64,000 bases of DNA from a virus (IMGVR_UViG_3300032163_000003:46070-110069); one strand, 5' to 3'; shown: positions 32,388-40,124, counted from the stretch's first letter. Numbers and translations: made by a program. The notes: a model not told the origin generated them from the sequence alone.

Positions 32388-32470
32388 TGGTGCCGAAGAG
32401 GAGACTCGAACTCCTATGGTTTCCCGCTACTTTCTAAGAGTAGTATGTATACCAATTCCATCACTCCGGC
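32388..32470 (-). tRNA. tRNA-Leu (UAG)
   Basis: Class II; acceptor GCCGGAG/CTTCGGC, anticodon stem CTACT/AGTAG with loop CTTAGAA, variable arm, T arm AGGAG/CTCCT, CCA encoded. Reads CUA and family. Confidence 0.92.
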
Positions 32471-32478
32471 ATCTTAAT

Positions 32479-32841
32479 TTAACATACTCTTTTTATTAAC
32501 CGAACTTTCTTAGCCATTTTAGTGCCTTTTGGCCAAGTGCCACTTGACTTAAAAATAATTTTTCCATACTTCAAATCATTATAACCAAACTTTTGTTCAG
32601 AAGAAGGTTTAAAAACGTCCAGAACTTGAACTGACCAAATTTGCTCATCTTCTGTGTATAATTTAAAAATTTTTGCTGAACGAAGACTAGTAAAAAATGT
32701 TAAATAGTTTCCCATTTTTACTAGCCACTTCGGAGCGGTATTAAATCTATTTCGTCTATATCTTACTAGAGCTTTTCCTTCAACTATACAAGATTTTAAA
32801 CCACCTTTCGGTCCTACTTTTACAACTTTGTATCCTTTCAT
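32479..32841 (-). CDS. hypothetical protein
   Basis: 120 residues, basic and beta-rich. GYKVVKVGPKGGLKSCIVEG and an aromatic WSVQVLDVFKP segment recall uncharacterised phage proteins. Ends in a Cys. Function unknown. Confidence 0.4.
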   Translation of the reverse strand: MKGYKVVKVGPKGGLKSCIVEGKALVRYRRNRFNTAPKWLVKMGNYLTFFTSLRSAKIFKLYTEDEQIWSVQVLDVFKPSSEQKFGYNDLKYGKIIFKSSGTWPKGTKMAKKVRLIKRVC

Positions 32842-32844
32842 TAT

Positions 32845-33042
32845 TCACCTCAAACCTGTTATTGTTACATTATCAGCTAAACCAACGTTATCAAATATTT
32901 CTGTGAGTGTTCCTTCAACAGTAATCAGTTTTCTTTCGTTATTTGGAAGTAGTTCACCTGTTAAAGTTTCAAGCAGTTCTATAACTTTGTCTTCATCTTT
33001 CTTGTTTTTTAAAGTCAGTTCTATAATATACTTTCTAATCAT
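32845..33042 (-). CDS. small hypothetical protein
   Basis: 65 residues with a beta-alpha-beta layout (KYIIELTLK, EDKVIELLETL, LADNVTITGLR), ferredoxin-like in outline. Function unknown. Confidence 0.45.
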   Translation of the reverse strand: MIRKYIIELTLKNKKDEDKVIELLETLTGELLPNNERKLITVEGTLTEIFDNVGLADNVTITGLR

Positions 33043-33061
33043 TTTTCCTCCATAAAAAATT

Positions 33062-33149
33062 TGGTGCCCGAGACCGGACTCGAACCGGTATGGCGTTTAA
33101 CGCCGAGGAGTTTTAAGCCCCTTGTGCAAACCAATTCCACCACTCGGGC
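33062..33149 (-). tRNA. tRNA-Leu (UAA)
   Basis: Class II; acceptor GCCCGAG/CTCGGGC, anticodon stem AGGGG/CTCCT with loop CTTAAAA, variable arm GGCGTTAAACGCC, T arm ACCGG/CCGGT, CCA encoded. No intron. Confidence 0.92.
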
Positions 33150-33156
33150 ATATTTA

Positions 33157-33471
33157 CTACCTACAGTCCCATATTCGATATTGATATTTTTTATCTTTCT
33201 TTTGAAGTTTCTGCGCTTCTAACATAGCATTTTCATATGTTCCCTCTACTTCTTTAATAAATGTCCACTCTTTGTCTTTTCCTTGTTTGCTGATCGGAAA
33301 TTTTTTCATATTATTCTCCTTCAGTAGTTTTTCTACATGTCTAAAAGAAAGCAGAACACAATCCGGATCACAAGAAAACCCATCGCATTCTGTAACGTGT
33401 CCAACAAACTTATAATCCGGACATACTTTCTCTGCAAATTCAACAAATATTTTACATACTGGAGTTTCCAT
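33157..33471 (-). CDS. hypothetical protein
   Basis: 104 residues. C-C-C cluster in the middle (TECDGFSCDPDC) and a C-terminal YENAMLEAQKLQKKDKKYQY helix. A second start at the internal Met (NNMKKF) is possible, so this could be two overlapping small genes. Not recognised. Confidence 0.4.
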   Translation of the reverse strand: METPVCKIFVEFAEKVCPDYKFVGHVTECDGFSCDPDCVLLSFRHVEKLLKENNMKKFPISKQGKDKEWTFIKEVEGTYENAMLEAQKLQKKDKKYQYRIWDCR

Positions 33472-33490
33472 GATATTCTCCTTTTATTTT

Positions 33491-33568
<78 letters not shown>

Positions 33569-33571
33569 ATT

Positions 33572-33694
33572 TTATGCTTCAAACACATGTTTACATTCAG
33601 GACACGTTCGTTTTTCTTTTATCCCATTATCAACAGCTTTGAATTTATAACCGCATTTAGGACATTGCACCCTACTTATATCAAAACCATTCAT
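33572..33694 (-). CDS. 40-residue zinc-ribbon protein
   Basis: ATG at 33694 after GGAGATAGAATA. Encodes VQCPKCGYKFKA and RTCPECKHVFEA, a complete Cys4 ribbon (C-x2-C...C-x2-C) filling nearly the whole protein. It fills the space between tRNA-Asp and tRNA-Ile. Confidence 0.6.
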   Translation of the reverse strand: MNGFDISRVQCPKCGYKFKAVDNGIKEKRTCPECKHVFEA

Positions 33695-33723
33695 TATTCT
33701 ATCTCCTCTTCTTATAAAGTTAG

Positions 33724-33797
33724 TAGCAGTGGGTGGAGTCGAACCATCTACCTAAGCCTTATCAGGACTTTGCTCTAACCAGTTGAGCTACACTGCT
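33724..33797 (-). tRNA. tRNA-Ile (GAU)
   Basis: Acceptor AGCAGTG/CACTGCT, D stem GCTC/GAGC, anticodon stem AAGTC/GGCTT with loop CTGATAA, T stem GATGG/CCACC with one mismatch. A73; CTA instead of CCA, so CCA not encoded. U8-A9-G10 is the stop of the upstream methyltransferase gene. Confidence 0.88.
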
Positions 33798-34330
33798 AAT
33801 TTCCTTTCTTCTTTCGCCATCCTGTCATACAAAACTATATAAACTGCTGCTGACAAGTTCGTACAATGGATACTAGGAATAACTATAAATCTATGACAAT
33901 GCCTCAAGAAAGTTTGCGGTATTCCCCCATCTTCAGGACCAAAAACATACACAGCATTTTTTGGATGCTCAAAGTGTACTAGATTTTCAGAATTTTCTCT
34001 TACTTCGACTGCTACAGGAACAATACCTTTTGGAAAACGATTGAAGGGATATTCGTCGCTAATGATTTGTATTTCCTTATAATCCTTCATTCTCTCTTCT
34101 CTTGGTAATCGATACTTTCCATTTTCTGTTTCTAAGTTTAATCTGTTCCCAGTAAAAATCACTGCCTTCGCACCAAAACAAGAACAAGCTCTTACTACAT
34201 TTCCCAAGTTATGAATGTATTTTGGATTGTAGAGAATAATAGAGGGGGCTATATCTTCTTCAAATAGTTCACCTTCTTTTTTAACTTTAATCAAATCGCC
34301 GAACGTAAAATCTTGTAACGTTGCTTTCAT
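33788..34330 (-). CDS. SpoU/TrmH-family RNA 2'-O-methyltransferase
   Basis: 180 residues. Motif 1 NPKYIHNLGNVVRACSCFGA (about 35-54), motif 2 VYVFGPEDGGIP, motif 3 CTNLSAAVYIVLYDRM: the knotted SAM-binding fold of SpoU/TrmH enzymes. It should methylate a ribose 2'-OH in tRNA or rRNA. Its place among tRNA genes suggests that it modifies the phage tRNAs, perhaps to shield them from cleavage. The stop codon is bases 8-10 of tRNA-Ile. Confidence 0.75.
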   Translation of the reverse strand: MKATLQDFTFGDLIKVKKEGELFEEDIAPSIILYNPKYIHNLGNVVRACSCFGAKAVIFTGNRLNLETENGKYRLPREERMKDYKEIQIISDEYPFNRFPKGIVPVAVEVRENSENLVHFEHPKNAVYVFGPEDGGIPQTFLRHCHRFIVIPSIHCTNLSAAVYIVLYDRMAKEERKLAV

Positions 34331-34341
34331 TATTCACCCCA

Positions 34342-34773
34342 CTATTTATTAACAAGTATTATCGTTCCGCCATAGTCAATACAAACTTTATTTTCGTATA
34401 TGAAAGAATCATCTTCATCTTTACTATTTCCAACAACATAATGATTCAGAACTTTTCTAAGATTATAATCTTCATCGGGTTTGTGAATCATCTTTTTTAA
34501 CCAGTCTTTCTTTATAACTGAACTAAGTTTATTAATTTCATGATCAACTTCGTCAGTTATAATTTCTATAAATTTTTTTCCTTTATCTATTAAGATATAT
34601 TCGAATGACATAGTAGAAGATGATCGATCAGTACTACCAGAAATCCACATTACTTCTGGATCTTTTAAACATATTTCATTAATTAAGGTATCTTCTTTGC
34701 AATCTTTTGATGAGCAACATGGTTTGACTAAACATGTTTTGCAAACTAAAGTCTTTTTCACTTTTTTCTCCAT
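34342..34773 (-). CDS. four-Cys motif protein
   Basis: 143 residues. CKTCLVKPCCSSKDC near residue 11 is the recurrent motif with one extra residue. The remaining 115 residues are acidic alpha/beta and contain no recognised motif. Confidence 0.5.
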   Translation of the reverse strand: MEKKVKKTLVCKTCLVKPCCSSKDCKEDTLINEICLKDPEVMWISGSTDRSSSTMSFEYILIDKGKKFIEIITDEVDHEINKLSSVIKKDWLKKMIHKPDEDYNLRKVLNHYVVGNSKDEDDSFIYENKVCIDYGGTIILVNK

Positions 34774-34779
34774 TCTTGT

Positions 34780-34855
34780 TGGAGCGGGTAACGAGATTTG
34801 AACTCGTAAGCAACCAGTTTGGAAAACTGGCGTTCTACCATTGAACTATACCCGC
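34780..34855 (-). tRNA. tRNA-Gly (UCC)
   Basis: Acceptor GCGGGTA/TACCCGC, D stem GTTC/GAAC, anticodon stem CCAGT/ACTGG with loop TTTCCAA, T arm ACGAG/CTCGT, U73 as usual for Gly, CCA encoded. Confidence 0.92.
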
Positions 34856-34866
34856 TTTAGTTTGTC

Positions 34867-34953
34867 TGGCGGAGGGTGCAAGACTCGAACTCGCAAGTCT
34901 GTTACAACGGTGGGGTTCAGACCCACTCCCTTACCAATTAGGGTTAACCCTCC
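34867..34953 (-). tRNA. tRNA-Ser (UGA), C33
   Basis: Class II; acceptor GGAGGGT/ACCCTCC, anticodon stem GTGGG/CCCAC with loop TCTGAAC, 15-nt variable region, T arm GCGAG/CTTGC, G73, CCA encoded. Position 33 is C instead of U. The upstream endonuclease stops at its U8-A9-A10. Confidence 0.8.
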
Positions 34954-35660
34954 TCATATAATTTAATAAAATCTTTTCCATATGTGTCTATTACATACGA
35001 AAATATATTTTTCATTTCTTCTTTCATTAATACTACTAATTTTCCTGGAAATTGTTTAATCTTTTCGTTAGTTTGCTCACATAGAAATGATTTTACTTCT
35101 ATATAGGTATCATCAGGATATTTATAGTCTGGAACATATTTATAAACTTTTCCGTTCCAAAAGTAATCAAACTTTTTAGAATTTCTTTTAAACTGAATTT
35201 TGTTATCTAAATGATAGATAACAAAAGCCAATTCCCAAGATGAGTCACACCAGAATCCTTTGTACCAGCCTTTCTTCCCGATTCCAGATCCTTGTCTGTA
35301 TCCTCCATTATTAGATATTAAAGCTTTCTCTTTTATTTTTCTTCTTCGCTCTTTCTCTTTCTCTTCAGTTTTGGCCATTCCAGTAAGATGTAAACTAGAG
35401 ATTGACTTAGAAAGTTTCTTTTTAACTTCTATACTTCTTTCTTTTCCAAATATCTCCTCGTAATTTTTTCCTTTAAGTGGAGACAATTTTCCTAACCATG
35501 GTTTTGGATGCCCATTTTTCCACTTTGGACATTTTCCTTTTTTCTTTAAACTATCAAGTCTTCGTTTTTCTGGACATTTATTCATACTATTAGAACAGCA
35601 CCACTTTCCGTTCTTAAACTGATATTTTGCTTCTTTTTTACAACCATATAAACATAACAT
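34944..35660 (-). CDS. PD-(D/E)XK homing endonuclease with LCLYGC module, ending in tRNA-Ser
   Basis: 238 residues. Cys module MLCLYGCKKEA...WCCSNSMNKCP, Lys-rich middle with NUMOD-like segments, then a nuclease core FWCDSSWELAFVIYHL and YVPDYKYPDDTYIEVKSF (PD...E-x-K). The TAA stop is bases 8-10 of tRNA-Ser, and a 5' fragment of another Ser/Leu-type tRNA lies just upstream of the gene, as if it had been inserted at a tRNA. Confidence 0.7.
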   Translation of the reverse strand: MLCLYGCKKEAKYQFKNGKWCCSNSMNKCPEKRRLDSLKKKGKCPKWKNGHPKPWLGKLSPLKGKNYEEIFGKERSIEVKKKLSKSISSLHLTGMAKTEEKEKERRRKIKEKALISNNGGYRQGSGIGKKGWYKGFWCDSSWELAFVIYHLDNKIQFKRNSKKFDYFWNGKVYKYVPDYKYPDDTYIEVKSFLCEQTNEKIKQFPGKLVVLMKEEMKNIFSYVIDTYGKDFIKLYEEG

Positions 35661-35689
35661 ATTTTGATCTCCTATTTATTTGTTCTAAG

Positions 35690-35732
35690 AAGATCAAAAC
35701 TTGCGCCATAAACCAGACTCGGCCAACTCTCC
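35690..35732 (-). pseudogene. 5' fragment of a class II tRNA
   Basis: GGAGAGTTGGCCGAGTCTGG at the 5' end followed by TTTATGGCGCAAG matches the acceptor and D arm of tRNA-Ser/Leu types, but no 3' half follows; instead the homing endonuclease gene begins about 30 nt later. Read as a tRNA cut short by insertion of that gene or by deletion. Confidence 0.45.
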
Positions 35733-35740
35733 GTTTTCTT

Positions 35741-36058
35741 TTAAGAACTTATAGCTCCTGGTTGTCCTTCTACTGCAGGACCTACAGGTTCATATAAATA
35801 CCAACCAATTAAAATTATCGGAACAACTACTGTTTCAAAAAGAATTACACTCCAGATTATGTTTCCAACAATAACTCTGTACTCGACTTTTGGATTTCTT
35901 TTGTCTATATTAAAAAGACCGTATTGCTGAAACTTATATGTTTTTACAATCTCTTCTTCTCCTTCTTTAACCTTAACCGAAATATTCCTATCAAATCCAC
36001 AAGAAATCGTAGCAAGTAAAAACACTACCATTATTAAACAACAAATAATCTTTTTCAT
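35741..36058 (-). CDS. small membrane lipoprotein-like protein
   Basis: 105 residues. Basic start, hydrophobic segment and LLATISCG suggest a signal peptide with lipobox at Cys20 (the -3 residue is not ideal). A second hydrophobic helix IIWSVILFETVVVPIILIGW is near residues 68-87, with a short Gly/Pro end. Likely inserted in the host envelope during infection; lysis or exclusion roles are possible but not shown. Confidence 0.5.
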   Translation of the reverse strand: MKKIICCLIMVVFLLATISCGFDRNISVKVKEGEEEIVKTYKFQQYGLFNIDKRNPKVEYRVIVGNIIWSVILFETVVVPIILIGWYLYEPVGPAVEGQPGAISS

Positions 36059-36123
36059 AATTCTCCTTTCAGATCTTCATCTAAAATTTTGCTTCTTGTT
36101 TTATATCCATACTCGCAAAGCAT
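36055..36123 (-). pseudogene. relic of a homing endonuclease N-terminus
   Basis: ATG at 36123 encodes MLCEYGYKTRSKILDEDLKG then E, L and a TGA overlapping the lipoprotein ATG. The first six residues are the start of the LCEYGCG module; the rest of the endonuclease is missing. It shows that such genes come and go. Confidence 0.45.
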
Positions 36124-36125
36124 AT

Positions 36126-36395
36126 TTATTCTACTTTCCATACTTTAACTGAGAAGTTATCGTGAGGATAATTGTGCCATTCTCTCCAGTCGTTTGAACT
36201 AAGATTTTTGATCATTCTCTCATACATTTCAGAAGAAGAATGTTCTTCTTTACAAAAATCAACCATTCTTTTCCATTCAGAAACTAAACGATCTCTCTCT
36301 TCTAGAATAGCTTTTTCAGCTTTTTCTTGCGACGACAAAATTCTTACTACGTGTCCACTCTCACAGTCATATTCTTGAATAATCCAAACTTCCAT
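36126..36395 (-). CDS. small hypothetical protein
   Basis: 89 residues; VWIIQEYDCESGHVVRILSS followed by a long helix with AEKAILEERDRLVSEW. The beta strand then helix layout is common in small phage proteins, no function known. Confidence 0.45.
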   Translation of the reverse strand: MEVWIIQEYDCESGHVVRILSSQEKAEKAILEERDRLVSEWKRMVDFCKEEHSSSEMYERMIKNLSSNDWREWHNYPHDNFSVKVWKVE

Positions 36396-36827
36396 TTAGT
36401 TTCTCCTCAGTTCTTCTCTTACTTTCATCAAAATTTTTCCTAAATTATTCTCTCCTTTTCCTGTTCTTAAGTCTATTCCCCAATATGTATCATTCCAATA
36501 GTTTCCTTCTTGGAGAATAGAATCTCCAGTGTTTAGAAGCATCTGTTTTAGAACTAGGTTGTTCATAAACTTCTTACGAACTAATTCGTACATAATCCCA
36601 TACTTTATCTCGTTCCATCCGTTTCTTAGTTTTACTTTCTTTCCTAGTCTTTTTGTGTCACCTGGAGTTTCACAAACTAGAATTTGTTGTCTATAATTCT
36701 TGTCAAGAGATTTTGCTGCTTGATATGCGTGTTCCAAAGTTTTATATACAACCTCGTCATAGCTTACCAAAGAAGGATAGAAGTTTGAAAGGAACCTAAA
36801 CTCTTTCTGAAACTCTTTTACTATCAT
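36396..36827 (-). CDS. NADAR-domain (YbiA/RibX-like) protein
   Basis: 143 residues matching the NADAR family along its length: FLSNFYPS, TLEHAYQAAKS, a LRNGWNEIKYGIMYELV helix, and LNTGDSILQEGNYWNDTYWG with LGKILMKVR at the end. Known family members cleave N-glycosidic bonds in riboflavin intermediates or remove ADP-ribose from guanine in DNA. In a phage it may undo host ADP-ribosylation defence or act in NAD metabolism. The substrate is not determined here. Confidence 0.75.
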   Translation of the reverse strand: MIVKEFQKEFRFLSNFYPSLVSYDEVVYKTLEHAYQAAKSLDKNYRQQILVCETPGDTKRLGKKVKLRNGWNEIKYGIMYELVRKKFMNNLVLKQMLLNTGDSILQEGNYWNDTYWGIDLRTGKGENNLGKILMKVREELRRN

Positions 36828-37798
36828 TATTTCTCCTTTAACAAATACTTATTCGAAAGCCTCTTCAACCACTTTCTTCCCACATAGTTGTCTAACTGTT
36901 CCTTCTCAGACCTAATCACAATGCCTTCTCGAATGTGACAGCCGTTCCCAAGAACAGTTAATCCATCTGCTAGTTCTTCAATTACTTTTAATGAAAAAGG
37001 TCCTCTATATAGAACCGGAGGTGTCTTGAAATCTAGTTCCTTACAAATAGACTCTACCTCATCCCAGTCAAGAAACTTTCCATTTACCTGAATATCGAAA
37101 ACTATGAAGTTCTGGTTAGTAAGACCATATGTAAGATTCTGTACTGACTTTCCGTAAATCTCTGCGTATGGGATTGCGTCTTCCGAACGCCATTTATTTA
37201 GAACTTTGTCTTCTAATCCATACTTTGTAGCTATTAAAGAATATATGCTTCCACCCGGATGTTTCTTGATATTGAAATGACTTCCAACGTAAAAAACATT
37301 TTCGACAACACCAAATCTAAAGTTGGTTCCATGAATCTTTTCTGTTATGAAAACCTCTTCTCCAACCTTGAAAACGTCTGGAAAGTTTTGAATTCTTTCA
37401 ATGTCTGTCTTGTATGAAAATCCAGCTACGTTAGGAGCATTATCTCCACCAAAACTAACTGGATCTGGTGGTTCGTATTTTTTAACTCCTAATTCTTCTG
37501 TGACATCTTGTCCTTCTATCCAACCTTCCTTAGATGGAACTAGAAGACCCTGACTAAGAATCTTTCTTAGTTTAATAGTTTTGATTCTAAAGTGTCTATC
37601 TCTCAAAAACTCCCATTCAGAAGTTTCAGGAAGGATAGAATCAATTGGTATATAAGCGCCCAAACTTTTTCCTTCGAAGTCAGTTGTTTTTACTACACAC
37701 TGCCATTGTGTTTCACCTACAGTTGCTATAGATAGGGTATCAGCGTTTGGATGCTTTTCAAGTTTGAAAGAAACAACTTTAACTGAAAATTGACTCAT
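36827..37798 (-). CDS. RNA ligase, DRB0094/Rnl5-like
   Basis: 323 residues. N-terminal OB-like domain (about 1-90, with KLEKHPNADTL), then motif I ITEKIHGTNFRFG with lysine about K154, YAEIYGKSVQ (motif III), EGIVIRSEK (motif IV) and GRKWLKRLSNKY (motif V). The KIHGTN motif and the N-terminal OB domain are typical of the Deinococcus DRB0094 group, which seals nicked RNA or RNA-DNA. Distinct from the ligase at 4.4-5.6 kb. Confidence 0.8.
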   Translation of the reverse strand: MSQFSVKVVSFKLEKHPNADTLSIATVGETQWQCVVKTTDFEGKSLGAYIPIDSILPETSEWEFLRDRHFRIKTIKLRKILSQGLLVPSKEGWIEGQDVTEELGVKKYEPPDPVSFGGDNAPNVAGFSYKTDIERIQNFPDVFKVGEEVFITEKIHGTNFRFGVVENVFYVGSHFNIKKHPGGSIYSLIATKYGLEDKVLNKWRSEDAIPYAEIYGKSVQNLTYGLTNQNFIVFDIQVNGKFLDWDEVESICKELDFKTPPVLYRGPFSLKVIEELADGLTVLGNGCHIREGIVIRSEKEQLDNYVGRKWLKRLSNKYLLKEK

Positions 37799-38297
37799 TG
37801 ATTTTTTCCTCCTTTTTACTTCCCGAATCTAGTCTCATTCTGTGACATTTAGCGCAAGTAGTTATCCAATTTGATTGTTCCATCAAAGTATAATCTTTTG
37901 CGATAGATGTACAATGCATTGATAAAGACTGTTGTGTGTCTTGAATTTCTTCTTCATTTATTTTTCCACATAATTCACAGTTTTGTTTCCCAAACAACTC
38001 TTTAGCTTTGTCATGCTAGTAAAGACTACATCCTCCTTTCCATGACGAATGACTTTCTCCATATTTTCCAAATAAATAGTTATTTTTTCCAGAATTAGAT
38101 AGATTTTTTCTTCCAAGTTTTAATTCTCTAATCCTTCTTCTAACTTCTAATCTTTTAGTTGGGTTATTTTCCCCAGAAAAAGCTTTCCTTCTTTCTGAAC
38201 ATTTTTTGTAATGATCTGAACAGCATAACCTTCCATTCTTAAATTGATATTTTGCTTCTTGTCCACAACCATAATCACACAATCTCATTAAAGTCAC
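37779..38297 (-). pseudogene. HNH homing endonuclease with LCDYGCG module, split by an in-frame TAG
   Basis: The 5' part (from 38297) carries MRLCDYGCGQEA...LCCSDHYKKCS and NUMOD-like segments and hits TAG (about 38014-38016) after GGCSLY. Without any frame change the reading continues HDKAKELFGKQNCELCG, SLSMHC and WITTCAKCHRMR, which is the HNH half. A one-base change from TGG (W) to TAG would explain it. Ends 20 nt inside the RNA ligase gene. Confidence 0.65.
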
Positions 38298-38299
38298 CT

Positions 38300-38779
38300 T
38301 TACATAAAACTTTCTACCATCGATGGTCTATTACTTTTTAAATAATGAGCGATGAGTTTTCCAATTTCCTTCGCTTCAGCTTCAACATATCCGTCTTTTA
38401 TTAAATCTTGTTGAAATCTCAATACCGTCAGATATAAAGCATCTTGACTAATCCACTCTCTTCCAAGACTAGCTAAGAACATTTGAAAGATTTTTGGAAT
38501 TACTACGCCCTTATGCTTCCATTCAATCTCTCTTCTCTTTTGTACGTCTTTTCTCCAGCTGTTTAGATTCATACAACATCCTTCTTCAGCATAGAGTTCC
38601 TTTCGATAGATCTCTCCAAGATTTCCTGGAAGTTGCATGAGCATACATATATATCTTTTTCTATCTTCGTTCCATTCTAAAGCCGGACAAACTTCAGCTG
38701 AAGTATAAAGTCTAACTGCTGCTCCGCATTTAGCTTTGAAGCAGCAGAATCCACATCCAATACATTCATCTATTTTCAT
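38300..38779 (-). CDS. Cys-cluster protein (YkgJ-like)
   Basis: 159 residues. CIGCGFCCFKAKC at the N-terminus plus VCPALEWNEDRKRYIC, EEGCC and LNSWRKDV form the Cys arrangement of YkgJ-like iron/zinc-chelating proteins found in bacteria and phages. The C-terminal half is helical. Function unknown. Confidence 0.55.
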   Translation of the reverse strand: MKIDECIGCGFCCFKAKCGAAVRLYTSAEVCPALEWNEDRKRYICMLMQLPGNLGEIYRKELYAEEGCCMNLNSWRKDVQKRREIEWKHKGVVIPKIFQMFLASLGREWISQDALYLTVLRFQQDLIKDGYVEAEAKEIGKLIAHYLKSNRPSMVESFM

Positions 38780-38991
38780 TTTTTACCTACGACTTTCTCA
38801 ACCCAGTCCAAGTGTCCGGTCCCATTACATTTTTCACAAAACACCTCTGCTTTCCAAGAAATGTACCCAGAAAATCCAACAATATCAAAATCATGTTTTG
38901 TGTATCTTCCTTTTCCTTTACATCTTGGGCAGTTGTACTTGGGTTCTCCAATAAGAACATCGCACAACCAGAAAATTATTCTCTCTAACAT
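38776..38991 (-). CDS. zinc-finger/DWV family protein
   Basis: 71 residues. A hydrophobic N-terminus (ERIIFWLCDVLIG), then CPRCKGKG, CEKCNGTG and LDWVEKVVGKK as the very end. Here the DWV tail is the C-terminus itself, which suggests that the tail is a functional peptide. Confidence 0.6.
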   Translation of the reverse strand: MLERIIFWLCDVLIGEPKYNCPRCKGKGRYTKHDFDIVGFSGYISWKAEVFCEKCNGTGHLDWVEKVVGKK

Positions 38992-39014
38992 TTTCTCCCC
39001 CCTTAGTAATTTTT

Positions 39015-39089
39015 TGGAGCCACCAGAAGGATTCGAACCCTCGAAAGTTGATTACAGGTCAACCATTTTTCCATCTAAATTATAGTGGC
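39015..39089 (-). tRNA. tRNA-Thr (UGU), C33
   Basis: Acceptor GCCACTA/TGGTGGC, D stem ATTT/AAAT, anticodon stem GTTGA/TCAAC with loop CCTGTAA (C at 33), T arm GAGGG/CCTTC, U73, CCA encoded. The upstream HNH frame runs 38 nt into it. Confidence 0.82.
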
Positions 39090-39684
39090 TAAACTTTTCT
39101 AAGAATTCTTTTTCATATTTTTCTACTTTTTCAATTATTACTTCTTTAAACTTACAATGTATATACTTATGATGAGTTGGACAAAGAGGAATCAAATTTT
39201 CCGGATTTATATTTTGTTTATTTTCGTCTAAGTGATGAACATCAACAATAAGATTCTCTTCACATATTATGCATTTTTTTTCATGAAATTGAAAGCAAAC
39301 TTCTCTATACTTATACTTTCCATTATCCTCTTCATAGTTTTTGTTGAAAAACCTCCTGGCGCATCTATTAGAACATGTTTCAGTTAAAGTATAATATTTT
39401 ATAGGTTTTTCACAAATTGGGCAAAGTTTTAAATTTTTAGGGTTTAAGTAGCATGTTTCAGAATGTTTACTAATATTGGATGAAGTTTTTTCTTTTTTAC
39501 AAAATTCACACGGAACTTTTTTATATTGTCCATTGCTTTTAGTCCCATTCTTATACATTTGAAACTGACGTTCTGAATTCTTTTTTCTTAAAGATGGACA
39601 TCGTTGATAAATTTCATTACAACACATCTTTCCACTTTTTAGTTGATAAATCCCTTCTCTTCCACACCCATATTGACATAACAT
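39052..39684 (-). CDS. HNH homing endonuclease with LCQYGCG module, ending inside tRNA-Thr
   Basis: 210 residues. MLCQYGCGREG...MCCNEIYQRCP module, Cys knuckles (CEFCKKEK, CPICEKPI), then HNH: KKCIICEEN, VDVHHLDEN, NLIPLCPTHHKYIH. Its last 12 codons and the stop lie in the 5' half of tRNA-Thr. Confidence 0.72.
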   Translation of the reverse strand: MLCQYGCGREGIYQLKSGKMCCNEIYQRCPSLRKKNSERQFQMYKNGTKSNGQYKKVPCEFCKKEKTSSNISKHSETCYLNPKNLKLCPICEKPIKYYTLTETCSNRCARRFFNKNYEEDNGKYKYREVCFQFHEKKCIICEENLIVDVHHLDENKQNINPENLIPLCPTHHKYIHCKFKEVIIEKVEKYEKEFLEKFSHYNLDGKMVDL

Positions 39685-39731
39685 GGTGTATTCCTCTCTA
39701 TTTAGATCTTTATTATATGTTCTAACTTAAG

Positions 39732-39800
39732 GAGAAATTGGTAGAGTGCCAGATCTTCAACTCTACCAATCAACCGTTCCTATCATTAGACAATTCGGGC
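39732..39800 (-). pseudogene. tRNA-like 5' remnant with a long hairpin
   Basis: Minus strand starts GCCCGAATTGTCTAATGATA, like the 5' third of a tRNA of the Gln/Glu type, but the 3' half is absent; instead a perfect 10-bp hairpin (TTGGTAGAGT/ACTCTACCAA, 39738-39769) follows. Either a decayed tRNA or a terminator-like element. Confidence 0.35.
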
Positions 39801-39802
39801 TT

Positions 39803-40039
39803 TTATCTTTTAATTCTTTCAGAAGCATCCAACACTTCTGACAATTCTTTTCCGATTAAGTCACTCGAACTTTTATCTTTTACTTCTGCTAGAGGTTTTG
39901 CGCACCAAGGACAAAACTTAAAAACTTTTCCTGTGTACTTTGTTCCCCAAGAATGAATAGTTGGAGACACCATTACTTGAGCTGATATTATCTGGGGCAT
40001 TCCAATTTTAAAATCTTTACAATCACATTCCATACCCAC
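39803..40039 (-). CDS. small Cys-rich protein
   Basis: 78 residues from a GTG with GGAG upstream, or 76 from the next ATG. CDCKDFKIG, then FCPWCAKPL, similar to treble-clef fingers of many small phage proteins (FCPxCGKPL). Function unknown. Confidence 0.5.
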   Translation of the reverse strand: MGMECDCKDFKIGMPQIISAQVMVSPTIHSWGTKYTGKVFKFCPWCAKPLAEVKDKSSSDLIGKELSEVLDASERIKR

Positions 40040-40056
40040 AGTTTTCTCCTTTTAGA

Positions 40057-40124
40057 AAAGGGTGGGGAGATTTTACTCCCATCTTCTCATCTACCAGATG
40101 AGGCTTTAATTAAGCTACACCCTT
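40057..40124 (-). tRNA. minimal tRNA-Thr-like (GGU) with non-canonical loops
   Basis: All four stems pair perfectly: acceptor AAGGGTG/CACCCTT, D GCTT/AAGC, anticodon CTCAT/ATGAG (loop CTGGTAG), T GGGAG/CTCCC. But the D loop is AATTA without GG and the T loop is the 6-nt TAAAAT without TTC; there is no base 26 and no CCA. Only 67 nt to base 72. Outwardly like a mitochondrial-type tRNA. Confidence 0.6.

Noticed and set aside
33062-33149. Group I intron in tRNA-Leu(UAA)
   Set aside because: The anticodon loop is intact and continuous; this is the normal class II variable arm.
37779-38297. Genetic code with TAG reassigned
   Set aside because: TAG is used as a normal stop elsewhere, for example at 63-65 for the tail-like gene, and no CUA tRNA is seen.
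39738-39769. A complete tRNA here
   Set aside because: The 5' third is tRNA-like but no matching acceptor 3' strand or T arm exists.
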